A stretch of 64,000 nucleotides of DNA from Lunularia cruciata. Taxonomy: Eukaryota; Streptophyta; Marchantiopsida; Lunulariales; Lunulariaceae. The translations under genes were made by a program, and so were the position numbers. Below are positions 53,481 to 63,572 of this stretch, piece by piece. The stretch is taken from the NCBI GenBank assembly GCA_948567375.1, contig OX419758.1, forward strand, positions 20,403,001 to 20,467,000. The letters are read 5' to 3'. Position 1 is the stretch's first letter. Each line of letters begins with the position of its first letter. The notes below the pieces were generated by a model. The model saw only the letters and a program-made list of their open reading frames with translations, was not told the DNA's origin and did not search any database.

Positions 53481-54370
53481 ATCAAGGATAACTTCCTTGA
53501 TATGTGCAAATTTCTTGCCTAAATACTCAAATATTGCAAATACTCAAGCACTCATTCTTGCTGAATGTCAAGTGTAACTTCCTTGATTTAGTGCAAATTT
53601 CATAAGCAAGTACTCAAATGCACACTCATTCTGAAAGATTCCTCACCACTACTTGACCAAGCATGTAATCAAAAGCCATACAATACAAAGAATCAAAAGA
53701 GATGTTTGGGCTGAATACTTTGTTCATGAAAGAAGTGGACCTTTTTTAATAGGTTGCAACCCATATATAGAATTTCCTAACTATTGATAAAGACAATCAA
53801 TGGATAAGGATGCCCATAATCTCCTAACTACTCCTACTCCACTTAATGCTAATCATACTTATTGATCTTATCCTAAGTGCATATTAAGATTCCTCACCTC
53901 TACTTGTAACACCTCACCTCTATTTGCAATCAAGGGTAACTTCCTTGATAACGTGAAAATTTCTTGCCTAAGTACTCAAACACTCATTGCCAATAAATCT
54001 CAAGGGTAACTTCCTTGATTTAGTGCAAATTTTGTAAGCAAGTACTCAAACACACCTACTGCAAGATTCCTCACCTCTACTTGACCAAGCATGCAATCAA
54101 AGATGTAAGCAAGAGCCATCCAACTCAAAGATTCAAAAGAGATGTTTGGGCTGAATGTTTCATTCATGAAAGAAGTGGACCTTGTTTTGGTGGGTCGCAA
54201 ACCCATGTATACAATTTCCTAACTATTGATCAGTCAATAGTTAGGAAATTGTATACATGGGTTTGCAATCAAAGAAGATCAATGGCTGAGGATGCCCATG
54301 ATCTCCTAACTGCTCCTACTCCACTTAATGCTAATCCTATCTATTAATCTTATCCTAGCACAATTAAGAT
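53481..54370. repeat. ~445-bp tandem duplication in CCR-5
   Basis: 53481-53928 and 53929-54370 align along their length: both start TCAAGG[AG]TAACTTCCTTGAT, share GATGTTTGGGCTGAAT and CATGAAAGAAGTGGACC, and end CTAATC...TTATCCTA. CCR-2 has one copy (about 15715-16040). Confidence 0.85.
54197..54266. repeat. Perfect palindrome, 33-bp arms, 4-base loop
   Basis: 54197-54229 and 54234-54266 are exact reverse complements around TCAG. The first unit of the tandem duplication lacks the second arm at this place, so the right arm is a secondary inverted duplication of the left. Confidence 0.95.
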
Positions 54371-54599
54371 GTGTATGTGCAATCATCGCCTATCACATCT
54401 TCTCCTTGTTTTTTATTGTACAAGTAAGTAATTACACTATCATAATCATTGGTTACAAAATTGGTCCTAAGTCAAAAAGTGTTTCTGAACAAAGATATAC
54501 ATCAAGGTGATGGTAGAGTTTGAGGCCAAAGAGAATTTCAGGCCAAGAATGTGTTCTATACTTAACAGAGTTTGATCTATTTCCCCTATGCTAACACTA

Positions 54600-56635
54600 A
54601 TCTTCTTCCTAAAATTTACAACAAAGGTAGCTATTCTCTCCAAATTGAATTGGTTTTGTTGTTCCTAAATTTTAGCCATGAATTCCTCCCCACCAATGAC
54701 CTTCTCCTTCTTGCCTTTGTCCTCCTTCTTTTGTAAGATCTCAATAAGGTTTTTGACTTAGGTATCCTCCAGTCTTAGTTCCTCATGATGATACACTTTG
54801 GCCTAGTGCTTACAGAACTTCAAGGGTTGGCGGCACACCTCCATTACCTTTTGGGAGGCCAACAACCCATAGAAACTATCTACCTAAGAATGTCCTTTTT
54901 TTCTCTCAAATTCTTTGCTAAATAAGTTCTTGAGATCTTGTTCCAATTGGAACTATTCCACCAACAACTTTATTTCAAATAGTACAAAAATGTGATTTAA
55001 AAAAATAGAATTTAAGTAATTAAAATATAATCTAAAAATTAAAAAAATTACTTGGATTTAAGATAAGAACCAAATTATATATTTTTATATTATATACTAA
55101 ATGTATATAGGGTTGTTGCCACAAGATATACCCCTACCTTCTCTATTTTGTTCCCTTTGTGTATCAATCTCTATCCCTTGTGCCTTTACCTGTTCTTCCA
55201 GCTTGAGGCATTGATGCGCTTCATCTTCCTTAATGTCTGTTTTCCCTCAATGTCCTTCAAGGCCTGGCCTTCTTCCTTAGTTTTGCTGCTTCTTGTGCAA
55301 GGTCATTACTTTGTTTCACCATCTCCAGTTGTTGGACACAAACATCTTACAATTCGTCTCTTACCTTCTTCCATTCCTCAACTCCTTGTGCATGATGGTG
55401 AAGATTTTGGACAAGGGTCACATACTCTATGATTCCCCTATTGGATTTTGTGTAGATGGGTATAAGCTATTCCATTAAGTTGAGAGCCAAGTCCACCTTA
55501 TGCACTACAATGTGCTTAACCTCCTCCTTGCTTGAGTTTTCTCCTCTCCTGATCTTGAAATGAGGGTTGAGGGCCATTATTTACTCTCTTTATGTCTACA
55601 AAGACAATCAGCTCCCTCTACTAGTATATTAGTTTGGTCGGAGCCGGTGTCTCTATCATGGAAAGTTCTTTGTTTTGCCTTTGATCATGCTAACAAAGTT
55701 GTTCTTTGGACTAAGGAAGCGGCATTGTCTTGGCACCTTTGTCTTCCACCTTGAGTACCTCTAGTACAAAAAGTAAGCACTCTTCTCTTTACTCTACTTC
55801 CCCTATGATTGGGAATAAAGGGGATTTTGTCATCCTTGAACCCTTTTCCATGCTTTTCTTTAGACTGGAACGTCTGGCTTTGTGGTTGTAATGCCCAAGG
55901 GTGGATGTTTGTTTCACCTCTTAAAATTTGGTCTCTTGGGGAAAAATTGGGGTTGGGGTGCATTGTACTTCTCCATCTTTGTAATCTTCTACTATGTCCT
56001 TGTTGGATGAGATGATGATCTATGTGAATGATTGTTTTCTTTTCATGGGCATAAGATATGGCTATGGTCATATCTCTTCTTCTTCTTTGTCCTCCTCTTC
56101 CTCTTGCAAGAGGATTCTCCTTGTTGTCTTGGTGGCCTTTGACTTTGGCTTGGTATGAGAAGTGGTCCCTTTTGGGGTATTGGATCTGTGATATTTTCCT
56201 CTTGCCTTTGCTTCACAAAGCCTAGGGTGTTGTAGGCTTATTTCACTTCCATGTCTTCCCCTATGTGGGCAAACTCCACATCTGCCTCTATGTATTTGTG
56301 CATCACCATCACTCTTTCTTGAGGCTTTTTGAAGTGTACTTCCATGAAATAATGGTTGGAGTACTTCTTCTTATCTTTTGCAATCAATAATCCTATGCCT
56401 AGGTAGAAATGGATGATGAAAGGAGAGACAAGAGTCACTTTGCCTTCTTGTTCATTGACCCTACAAGCTCTCTTGTTCTAGAATAGAACATTGTTGCCCA
56501 ATTTATAGATCTTTCTTGGTATAGGTACTCAAAGAAGATATCTTGGCTATTAATAAGTGTTTTTTGGACTTGAACAACCTCATGATTGATTCTACCAAGA
56601 TCTTTCTTGTAGGATCATTAATTCCAACGATACAT
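54600..56635 (-). pseudogene. CCR conserved protein, copy 5, broken
   Basis: Minus-strand remnants: MTLVSPFIIHFYLGIGLLI (56438 on, matching VTLVSPFVILFYLEMNL of copy 2), MHKYIEADVEFAHIGEDMEV, AYNTLGF, a basic stretch near 56165-56090 (HTKPKSKATKTTRR), and a helical region near 55500-55260 with TKSNRGIIEYVTLVQNLHHH and QQLEMVKQSNDLAQEAAKL, parallel to the copy 2 coiled coil. Stops and frameshifts throughout; the N-terminal block is lost at the CV-D junction. Confidence 0.55.
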
Positions 56636-57120
56636 GAATCTTCTTGTAGGAGTCTCAGAATCAAGTAAGGTACCGTTGGAAAGCTCTTGACAAGAAAAAC
56701 CAGGGTGGGAGGGAAGGCCGCCCTTTCCTTCAAAGTAGGGAGGGTGGGGACATTTGCACATTTTTGAGGCCTAATTCATCCGTTTAGGCCTCTAAAATTG
56801 GCTTCAAAGATTTCAGGCATATTTTGGTTCCTACCCTATTTGTAGAAGTACTCTTTTGGTGATACCTCTTTCTGATCTATTTAGTCCATCATGTGTAACA
56901 TCATTCCAGATGTTACCAAACTAATTCTCACCTTTAAATCATATGTTTAGCTATTGGTTCTAAGGTTCTCAAGTCTATTTTGGTTTCTGCTCTATTAGTA
57001 GAAGTACTATTTTGGTGATACTTCTATCTGATCTATTTTAACCATCATGTATAACATCATTCTAGATGTTACCAAAGCAAATTTCACATCTAGATCATAT
57101 GGCTAGCTTGTGGTATTATA
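56636..57120 (-). repeat. CV-D 3' LTR, outer part missing
   Basis: Aligns with 62530-63019 and ends GGTATTATA (terminal CA now TA). It begins abruptly at GAATCTTCTTG next to CCR-5 sequence; the TATA-box part is missing. Confidence 0.88.
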
Positions 57121-57136
57121 GACCTCCCTCCTTTTA
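57121..57136 (-). other. CV-D polypurine tract
   Basis: AAAAGGAGGGAGGTC on the minus strand abuts the 3' LTR, as in CV-A. Confidence 0.82.
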
Positions 57137-57340
57137 AGACGCAACGTCCTTGTTGTGTAATGGTTGCTCAAATGCTTTCACCAACATTGGTGCATGTGTC
57201 AAATTGGCAGCGTGCTCCCATGTTGCTTCATAGAGGGGGTAACCTTTCCACTGTACAAGATATTCCACACGCAGATGGCAAGTACCACACATGCATTTTT
57301 GGAGAAGATGCTCCACTTCATATTCTTTTGTGCCATCAAT
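57134..57340 (-). pseudogene. CV-D chromodomain
   Basis: 57316-57134 encodes MEHLLQKCMCGTCHLRVEYL, then VQWKGYPLYEATWEHAANLT and HAPMLVKAFEQPLHNKDVAS. The E-Y-L-V-x-W-K-G-Y...W-E core is intact. It is the C-terminal targeting module of the integrase, close to the PPT. Confidence 0.87.
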
Positions 57341-57388
57341 GAGTGTCGAACTCGGTTGAATGTCTTGTGTGGAATGACCCTGGCCTGA

Positions 57389-58562
57389 TCAGGGAGCATA
57401 TCCGCGTAGAAGGGAAACATGGAACAATGGATGGATCTTCATGTGTGGTGGTAGCTCAAGGTGATAGGCCATAGAGCCGACCCAATGAAGAATTGAGAAA
57501 GGCCCAATAAAACGAGGTTTGAGCTTACGAGGTCCAACTAATGTGAGGTTGGTTGTTGATAGCCACACTTGATCCCCAACATCGAACTCCATGTGCTACA
57601 ATGTGCATCAGCATACTACTTTTGTCAATTTTGTGCAATCTGTAATCTGTGCTGGGCGCTCTCCACACCGTGTTGGATTTGAGAAACAAATGTGTTGACC
57701 GCATCGACACATTGGTAGCCACTGGATGGATCTTCATCAAGCTAGAAGGTGTGAAGGGATGCTCACCATAAATGAGGAAGAATGGAGTGACTTGGGTGGA
57801 TGTATTCACTGAATTGTTGTAAGTGAATTCCACCAACGGGAGTAGGGTGTCCCACCTCTCTTGCTCTTCTAAGGTGAAGCCGCATAACATGTCTTCAATT
57901 CTACAATTATCCCGCTCTGTTTGGTCATTTGTTTGTGGGTGATAAGCTGTGGACATGGCCAACTTGGTTTTGAAGAAACCAAAGAGTGTTCGCCAAAACA
58001 AACTGGTGAATTGAGTGCCTCTATCGGTGATAAGTACTCTAGACAGGCCATGGTGAGAGAAGACTTCATCTAAGTATAATTGAGCTAGTTATGGAGCGGT
58101 CACATCCTTGGTGGTAGGGTGTACATGAATCATTTTGCTGAGCTGGTCCACAAAGACGACAATGGAGTCAAACCCTGAGGTGGTCTTGGGTAATTCACAG
58201 ACGAGATCCATACTCACTTGTTCCCAACGTTGGGTAGGCGTGGGGAGAGGTTGAAGGAGCCATGCACGAGCTTGATTAGAAGCTTTGTTCTGTTGACAAA
58301 GTAGGCAGCTATGCACATAGTCCATCACATTGTCGCTCATCTTGGGCCAATAGTAATGGCGTTGGACTGCATCTAAGGTCTTATCCACTCCAACATGACC
58401 TACAATGGCCGAATCATGACATTCCACTAGAATGGTGGTGCATAATTCTAGGACATTTGGGATCCATAATCTGCCATCACAAAAGGTGAGTCCTTGGGTG
58501 CTGGTGACGCCTTTAGATGATTGTGCTTCTACAATCTGCCGGTCAGTTTTTGTAGCATCCAA
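57389..58562 (-). pseudogene. CV-D integrase
   Basis: 58562-58089 contains the complete zinc-binding motif (ECHDSAIVGHVGVDKTL, RHYYWPKMSD, SCLLCQQNK: HHCC present) and the first catalytic Asp (MDLVCELPKTTSGFDSIVVF). After a frame change, LITDRGTQFTSL gives the second Asp. 58001-57525 carries FWRTLFGFFKTKLAMSTAYH and PQTNDQTERDNC with the Glu retained. 57592-57389 is the C-terminal GPF/Y module (KLKPRFIGPFSILHW, PLFHVSLLRGYAP). All DDE residues exist but in different frames. Confidence 0.9.
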
Positions 58563-58599
58563 AATCTCTGGCCAGAATTCATAATCTTAACCTCTACCA

Positions 58600-59317
58600 C
58601 CAAGTTGTTTGCCATTGGCATTCGGGTGAATGCATCTACAAGTTGCTTCTTACCTTCTACATAGGTGATTGACATGTTGAAACATTGTTGCCACTTTGCC
58701 CACCAAATTTGGCAACGAGATAGATCCTTCTACGTCTCAAGGTAGACTAGAGGTTTGTGGTTTATCTCTACTACAAATGCCTTCTTGCACAAATTGTGCT
58801 TCCAATGCTTGGTTGCCAAAACAATGGCCAGCTCTTCTCGTTCGGTGGTGTGGTAGTTGCGCTCTGCCGATAACAACTTTCAAGAGAAATATGCAATTGG
58901 ATGCCATTCGTCATGCCACTCTTGTTGTAGGACTGCTCCTATTACTACGCTTGATGCATCTATAGCCAACTTGATTGGTCGTTTTGGGTCATACCACTTG
59001 AAGATTGGTGCATGTAGCAAGGTGGCTTTCAATTCTTGAAAGGCCAACTCTTGTGCAGTTCCCCATATCCACTTCTTCCCCTTGCCAAGTAGTGTCGTTA
59101 AAGGCTGTGTAACCTTGGAGAAGTCCTTGACAAATCTACAATAGAATCTTGTCAACCCCAAGAAGCTCTTGAGTGGAGTCTGATCTTCTGGAGCATGCCA
59201 TTTTTGAATGACCTCTATTTTATCTATCGATACTTGAATGCACTCTAAAATTACTCTATGCCCTAAGTAGTCTACTTCAGACTTGCCAAACTTGCACTTT
59301 AAGATTTTGGCGTACAA
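58600..59317 (-). pseudogene. CV-D RT thumb, connection and RNase H
   Basis: 59317-58880: MYAKILKCKFGKSEVDYLGH, LTRFYCRFVKDFSKV, WGTAQELAFQELKATL, KLAIDASSVVIGAVLQQ and HPIAYFS. The RNase H continues in other frames to about 58600. The conserved first Asp is present. Confidence 0.88.
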
Positions 59318-59370
59318 TGGATTCTGTCTTAGAATCTGGAGGACTTCTTGTAGATGTTATTTGTGTTCCA

Positions 59371-60465
59371 TCATTGTGCTACTAATACTAAGATATCATC
59401 CAAGAAGACAATAACAGACTTATCCAAGTATGGATGAAATATGTCATTTATTAGACTCATGAAAGTGGCAGGTGCATTGGTGAGGCCAAAAGGCATCACA
59501 AGATACTCAAAGTGGCCATACTTGGTTCGAAAGGTAGTTTTGTACACATCCTCCTCAGCAATTTGGATTTGATTGTAACCGCTCCGTAAGTCCAATTTGG
59601 TGAAGTATCTCGCTCCGTGGAGTTGATCAAATAGGTCATCCATGCTAGGTAAGGGATATTTGTTCTTCACCGTTTGCTGATTGAGACCTCGATAGTCAAT
59701 GCACATGCGCATTGTACCATCCTTCTTCTTCACAAACAAGATAGGAGCCCCGTATGGTGATATGCTAGGTTGGATGAACCCTTTTTGTAGCATCTCCTCA
59801 ATTTGAGTCTTACACTCCTCCAACTCATGAGGTGATGGCTGATATGGGGCCTTACAAGGAGGTGTCTTCCTCGGGAGTGTCTCAATTTTATGATCTACTC
59901 TCCTTTTTGGTGGTAATCCTGAGGGTAGATCATCGGGAAAGACATCTTGAAATTCATCCACCACAACCTTCAATTTCTCAAGAACTTGTCCATCGAGTTG
60001 TGCACTCTGGACTTCTCTTGTTAGACACATGAAACATCTATTGGTTTTACCGATAGTTGCCGTCCCTAGGCCTATGACATATAGAGGCAGATCTTGCTTG
60101 GGTGATTTTTCTTTAACCCCAATGATTGACCATTGGTGGGTTCTCACTACTTTCTTCCTCCAATCTACCATAGGGTTGTAATGCTCCATCCATGGTATGC
60201 CTAAGATTGCATCATAACGAGCTAATTGTATCACTCATTGCTCAATTGCTTCCTGATATTCTCCTATAGAGAGTGTTACCTATCTAGGTAGTGATTCAAT
60301 CCTCTCTGTTTGCCCGTTAGGCAACTCTACTTCTTCACTCCTATCTCTCTCTAGATCCATTCCAAATCTTACTGCAACAAAGCGAGATAAGAAATTCTTG
60401 GTTGCTCCCGGATCAATTAATACTCTCACTTGATTGCCTTTTAGTACTCCATTCACGACAATCAA
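59371..60465 (-). pseudogene. CV-D protease and reverse transcriptase
   Basis: 60465-60280: MIVVNGVLKGNQVRVLIDPG then ATKNFLSR (protease loop D-P-G-A). 60234-59371 is a 287-codon open stretch that begins with the protease end ([16 protein letters not shown]). The RT follows, with [74 protein letters not shown] and [10 protein letters not shown] (catalytic DD kept). A one-base shift then derails the frame before the thumb. Best-preserved RT of the window. Confidence 0.93.
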
Positions 60466-60539
60466 TTGTGAGGTTGCCTTTTGGGATCTTTGAGCATTAG
60501 TCTTCTTCTTTCCCTTGCTTCTCTTCTTCCTTGTTAAGC

Positions 60540-61620
60540 CAATAAGGCTATGAGGTACATTTACTTGTGATCTTTGTTTTCTGAAATGATTTCCACCTCC
60601 TCTTCAATGCGCCTCTCCATGTTGTTCAAAGATTGCCTATACAAAAGCCGAGCGTCTCTAGGAAAACGAGTGCAATAGTTGGTAGATATGTGCCTGATAT
60701 GGCCACAATTGTAACATCAACGTTGTTCTCCTCGTGGGACTCCATCTCTTCATTCTTCTACCCATCCACGCTCCCCTTGAAGAAGCACCTCCTTGATCTC
60801 AAAATCAAAGGTTGCCCAACTCCATCGGTATTGGTCTATCCATGTGTGGCATTTCTGCCCAATAATGTTGAGGTGGACCTACTCCTTCACCTCCACCTAA
60901 TGCTCCTGCTATTCTTTGCGCACAAGCAATGGCTTCAAATACCATGCAAGGGTTTTGCACCATGACTTCTTGGCGAATCTGCTCCTTTAACCCTTGTTTG
61001 AAATTGTCAAGAGCCTTTGTTGGACTCATATTGGTTATTGCAACTTGAAGATCCAAAAATGCCTCCACATACTCTTGTACGCTATTTTTCTTTCTCAATC
61101 CTCATAGTCGGGTTCTAGCAATCTGCACAGAATCCACCGATTGGAAATTCTTCAGCAATCCTTCTTGCATTGCTGTCCATGTGACTTCCTTTCTCTCTGC
61201 TAACATGGATTGTTCCCAAGCATCATACCATGTGAGGGCTTTATCGGTCAAGTACCCACAGGCAAACATGCATGTAGCATGCTTGGTGATCTCTATTGAA
61301 AACAATTGGAAATATCAATTCATTCTCGAGATCCAATTCTCCACTACTCCTATCATATACTGCCCCTTGTAAGGCTCAATGTTGCAGGTCTTCTTCATCC
61401 CAAGTAGCAATGCGACTTCATTGTTGATAGGGTTCCTAGGCACAGGTGCCTCTCCAAGTACTTCCGTCATAGGTACTAAGTTTTGAGATGGCTCTTCTTC
61501 TTGCATGGCTTGATCATTCCTAAGGATTTGCACTTGACTTTGTAATGTCTCCATGGTCATCTTAATCTCTCAAAATTCATTCAACATCCCTTGCACCAGC
61601 TCTTGCAATTGCGGATCCAT
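60540..61620 (-). pseudogene. CV-D gag
   Basis: ATG at 61620 gives MDPQLQELVQGMLNEF, then a TGA, then EIKMTMETLQSQVQILRN. It continues with KKTCNIEPYKGQYMIGVVEN, HATCMFACGYLTDKALTWYD and MRKKNSVQEYVEAFLDLQVA, then GGGEGVGPPQHYWAEMP. A zinc-knuckle trace lies near 60715-60680 (CYNCGHIRHIS), with the knuckle Gly changed. The TGA near the start sits where Trp is the simplest ancestor. Confidence 0.87.
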
Positions 61621-61739
61621 GGTTCCTGCAACACTCAATTGCTAATGTCTACTTTAATATAGAATCAATATGATCACTCTGGACGGCACACAAACTATCG
61701 GAACTACCATTGGAACCTTCAAAGCTATCACTCATTGAT

Positions 61740-62083
61740 AATACTCCTTGCCAAAATTCCTAACCACAAAATCTCTAAACATCACTTTCGGTTTCACTAC
61801 ATAACGGATTTCTACTTGAGTGTTGAAAGGGAGAGGATTTGGGACATTCACATCCATATTATCATAATAGAATGTAGATTGTCAAATCAAACTCTTTGTC
61901 ATATATCACCACAGGTAGAATCACTCGGTTTGGTGAGTTCATCACCCTATCCATGAATTCTGCACCAAAGTGATAAACTAGCAATACCCTCATTTGCTCA
62001 CGTTGGATGTACATAACCTTCATGTAGAATGGATTCGGGAATGGAAAGCTAGGTGCGGCAAATTGTCCTCCCGGTGCATCCAT
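61740..62083 (-). pseudogene. CV-D leader ORF
   Basis: ATG 62083: MDAPGGQFAAPSFPFPNPFY, then KVMYIQREQMRVLLVYHFGA and EFMDRVMNSPNRVILPVVIY to a stop at 61862. The continuation in another frame reads MDVNVPNPLPFNTQVEIRYV, then VKPKVMFRDFVVRNFGKEYY. Same place and wording as in CV-A and CV-B. Confidence 0.6.
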
Positions 62084-62207
62084 CCCGTCTGCTCTCTAAA
62101 GTCCTTCCTAAGTCTAACAATTACTCTATACTCTCCACCTCAAATTACTTAGTTTCAATAGTTCATGCTCTTCCAAGAGGGGTGATCCACTCTCTTGGAC
62201 TGAGACA

Positions 62208-62222
62208 CTTGCTCTGATACCA
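62208..62222 (-). other. CV-D primer-binding site, perfect tRNA-iMet type
   Basis: TGGTATCAGAGCAAG on the minus strand, one base inside the 5' LTR; all 15 bases match the PBS commonly found in plant LTR retrotransposons. Confidence 0.93.
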
Positions 62223-62223
62223 T

Positions 62224-63019
62224 TGTAATACTCCGAGGACAAGAGAAGAGAGAAAACACAAATTACACACTATTGTAATACTCCGAGGACAAGAGAAGGG
62301 AGAAAACACAGATTACACACTCAACATCCAACATCCAATGCCCCAAAGGAGCACCTTCTCTTTATTATATAGACAAAGAGGATCTCCTCCAAGGAAGCTC
62401 CACCATAGGATTAGGCACACAGATAGGTGACATATCATCAAGCTCCACCCTTGGATTACTTGGATAGGTGACATGTTGGTCTAGGTCCTATCTGGTTGGT
62501 CAAACAAGCTTTGATAAGGAATCTTTTAGGGAATCTTCCTATACGAGTCTTAGAATCACGTAAGGTACTGTTGGAAAGCTCTCGACAAGACAAACCAGGG
62601 GGAGGGAAGTCCGCCCTCTCCTCCAAGGAGGAAGGGGGGGAGGTGGGAGAATATGCATACTTTTGAGGTCTAATTCATCCGTTTAGGCCTCCGAAATTGC
62701 CTTCAAAGATATTAGGCATATTTTGGTTCCTACTCTATTAGTAGAAGTCCCCTTTTGGTGATACCTCTTTCTGATCTATTTAGTCCATCATGTGTAACAT
62801 CCTTCCAGATGTTACCAAACCAATTCTCACCTTTAAATCATATGCCTAGCTATTGGTTCTAAAGTTCTCAAGTATATTTCGGTTTTTGCTCTATTAGTAG
62901 AAGTACTCTTTTGGTGATACTTCTATGTGATCTATTTTAACCATCATGTATAACATCATTCTAGATGTTACCAAACCAAATTTCACATCTAGATCATATG
63001 GCTAGCTTGTGGTATTACA
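62224..63019 (-). repeat. CV-D 5' LTR
   Basis: 796 bp, TGTAATACTCC...GGTATTACA. Its first 50 bp (62224-62273) are tandemly duplicated (62274-62323). TATA box at 62372-62360 (minus). Two U3 tandem units as in CV-A. Confidence 0.93.
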
Positions 63020-63572
63020 TGTAGCTACTTCCTTTCTTTTCTGTCCTCTCATCCATCCTTACTCTTGTTTACCTTCTCTACTTTCTTTTACATGGTCTCT
63101 CTCAAAATCAATAAGTCTAAACAAAGGTTTCTTGCCAAGGGAGAAGGTAGCACGGCTGATCTGTCCAAGAAAAATTCTGCAAAAAGTGAAGAAATTTCAA
63201 GCTCCAAACAAATATTTATCCTATTGGTTCAACCTTTACAAACTTTCAGTAAGCACTCCCTTTAGTGAGCCATCGCTACTTGCACATGTGAGCAATTACT
63301 GCCATCCAATAGTCTACATAATAGTTCTTGATATGTCTGTATCTTTATGCGGGTTACTTCAAGCCGAGGGTCTTCCAAGACAAATGATATTTTTTGTCAA
63401 AGGTCTTCCAAAGATGAAAATCTACTTTCATGGCAAAGACCTTCCAAGGAAGAGTGCTTCCACACTAGAGGTTGTCTTGGTTGATCATTTTTTCTTGTTT
63501 GTTTACCAAATGACTATTACTTTGTTTTTCCTAGCTAGAATCTACAAAACATCTAAAACAAATGTCCTATAG
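63009..63572 (+). other. Open stretch without ATG start beside CV-D
   Basis: 187 codons free of stops, beginning inside the CV-D LTR end at a GTG. Product unrecognised. Its last third encodes three spaced GLPR/GLPK/DLPR motifs because the DNA carries three copies of a GGTCTTCCAA-type word at roughly 40-base spacing (63367-63450). Probably not a gene. An overlapping frame starts with a conventional ATG at 63092 (MVSLKINKSKQRF...), also unrecognised. Confidence 0.2.

Larger units (their letters stand above)
52930..56635 (-). repeat. CCR repeat family, copy 5
   Basis: Minus-strand copy homologous to CCR-2 in non-coding (52930-54600) and coding (54600-56635) parts. The non-coding part is enlarged by a tandem duplication (53481-54370) and carries the palindrome at 54197-54266. 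The 5' side is cut off at 56635 by the truncated LTR of CV-D. Confidence 0.65.
56636..63019 (-). mobile_element. CV-D: family-1 chromovirus with truncated 3' LTR
   Basis: Minus-strand element of the CV-A family: complete 5' LTR (62224-63019), perfect PBS, all coding domains, PPT and chromodomain, but the 3' LTR (56636-57120) lacks about 310 bp at its outer end. No target duplication can therefore be recognised. It contains some of the best coding stretches of the family in the window (RT/protease 287 codons, IN 158 and 157 codons), still with frameshifts. Confidence 0.93.
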
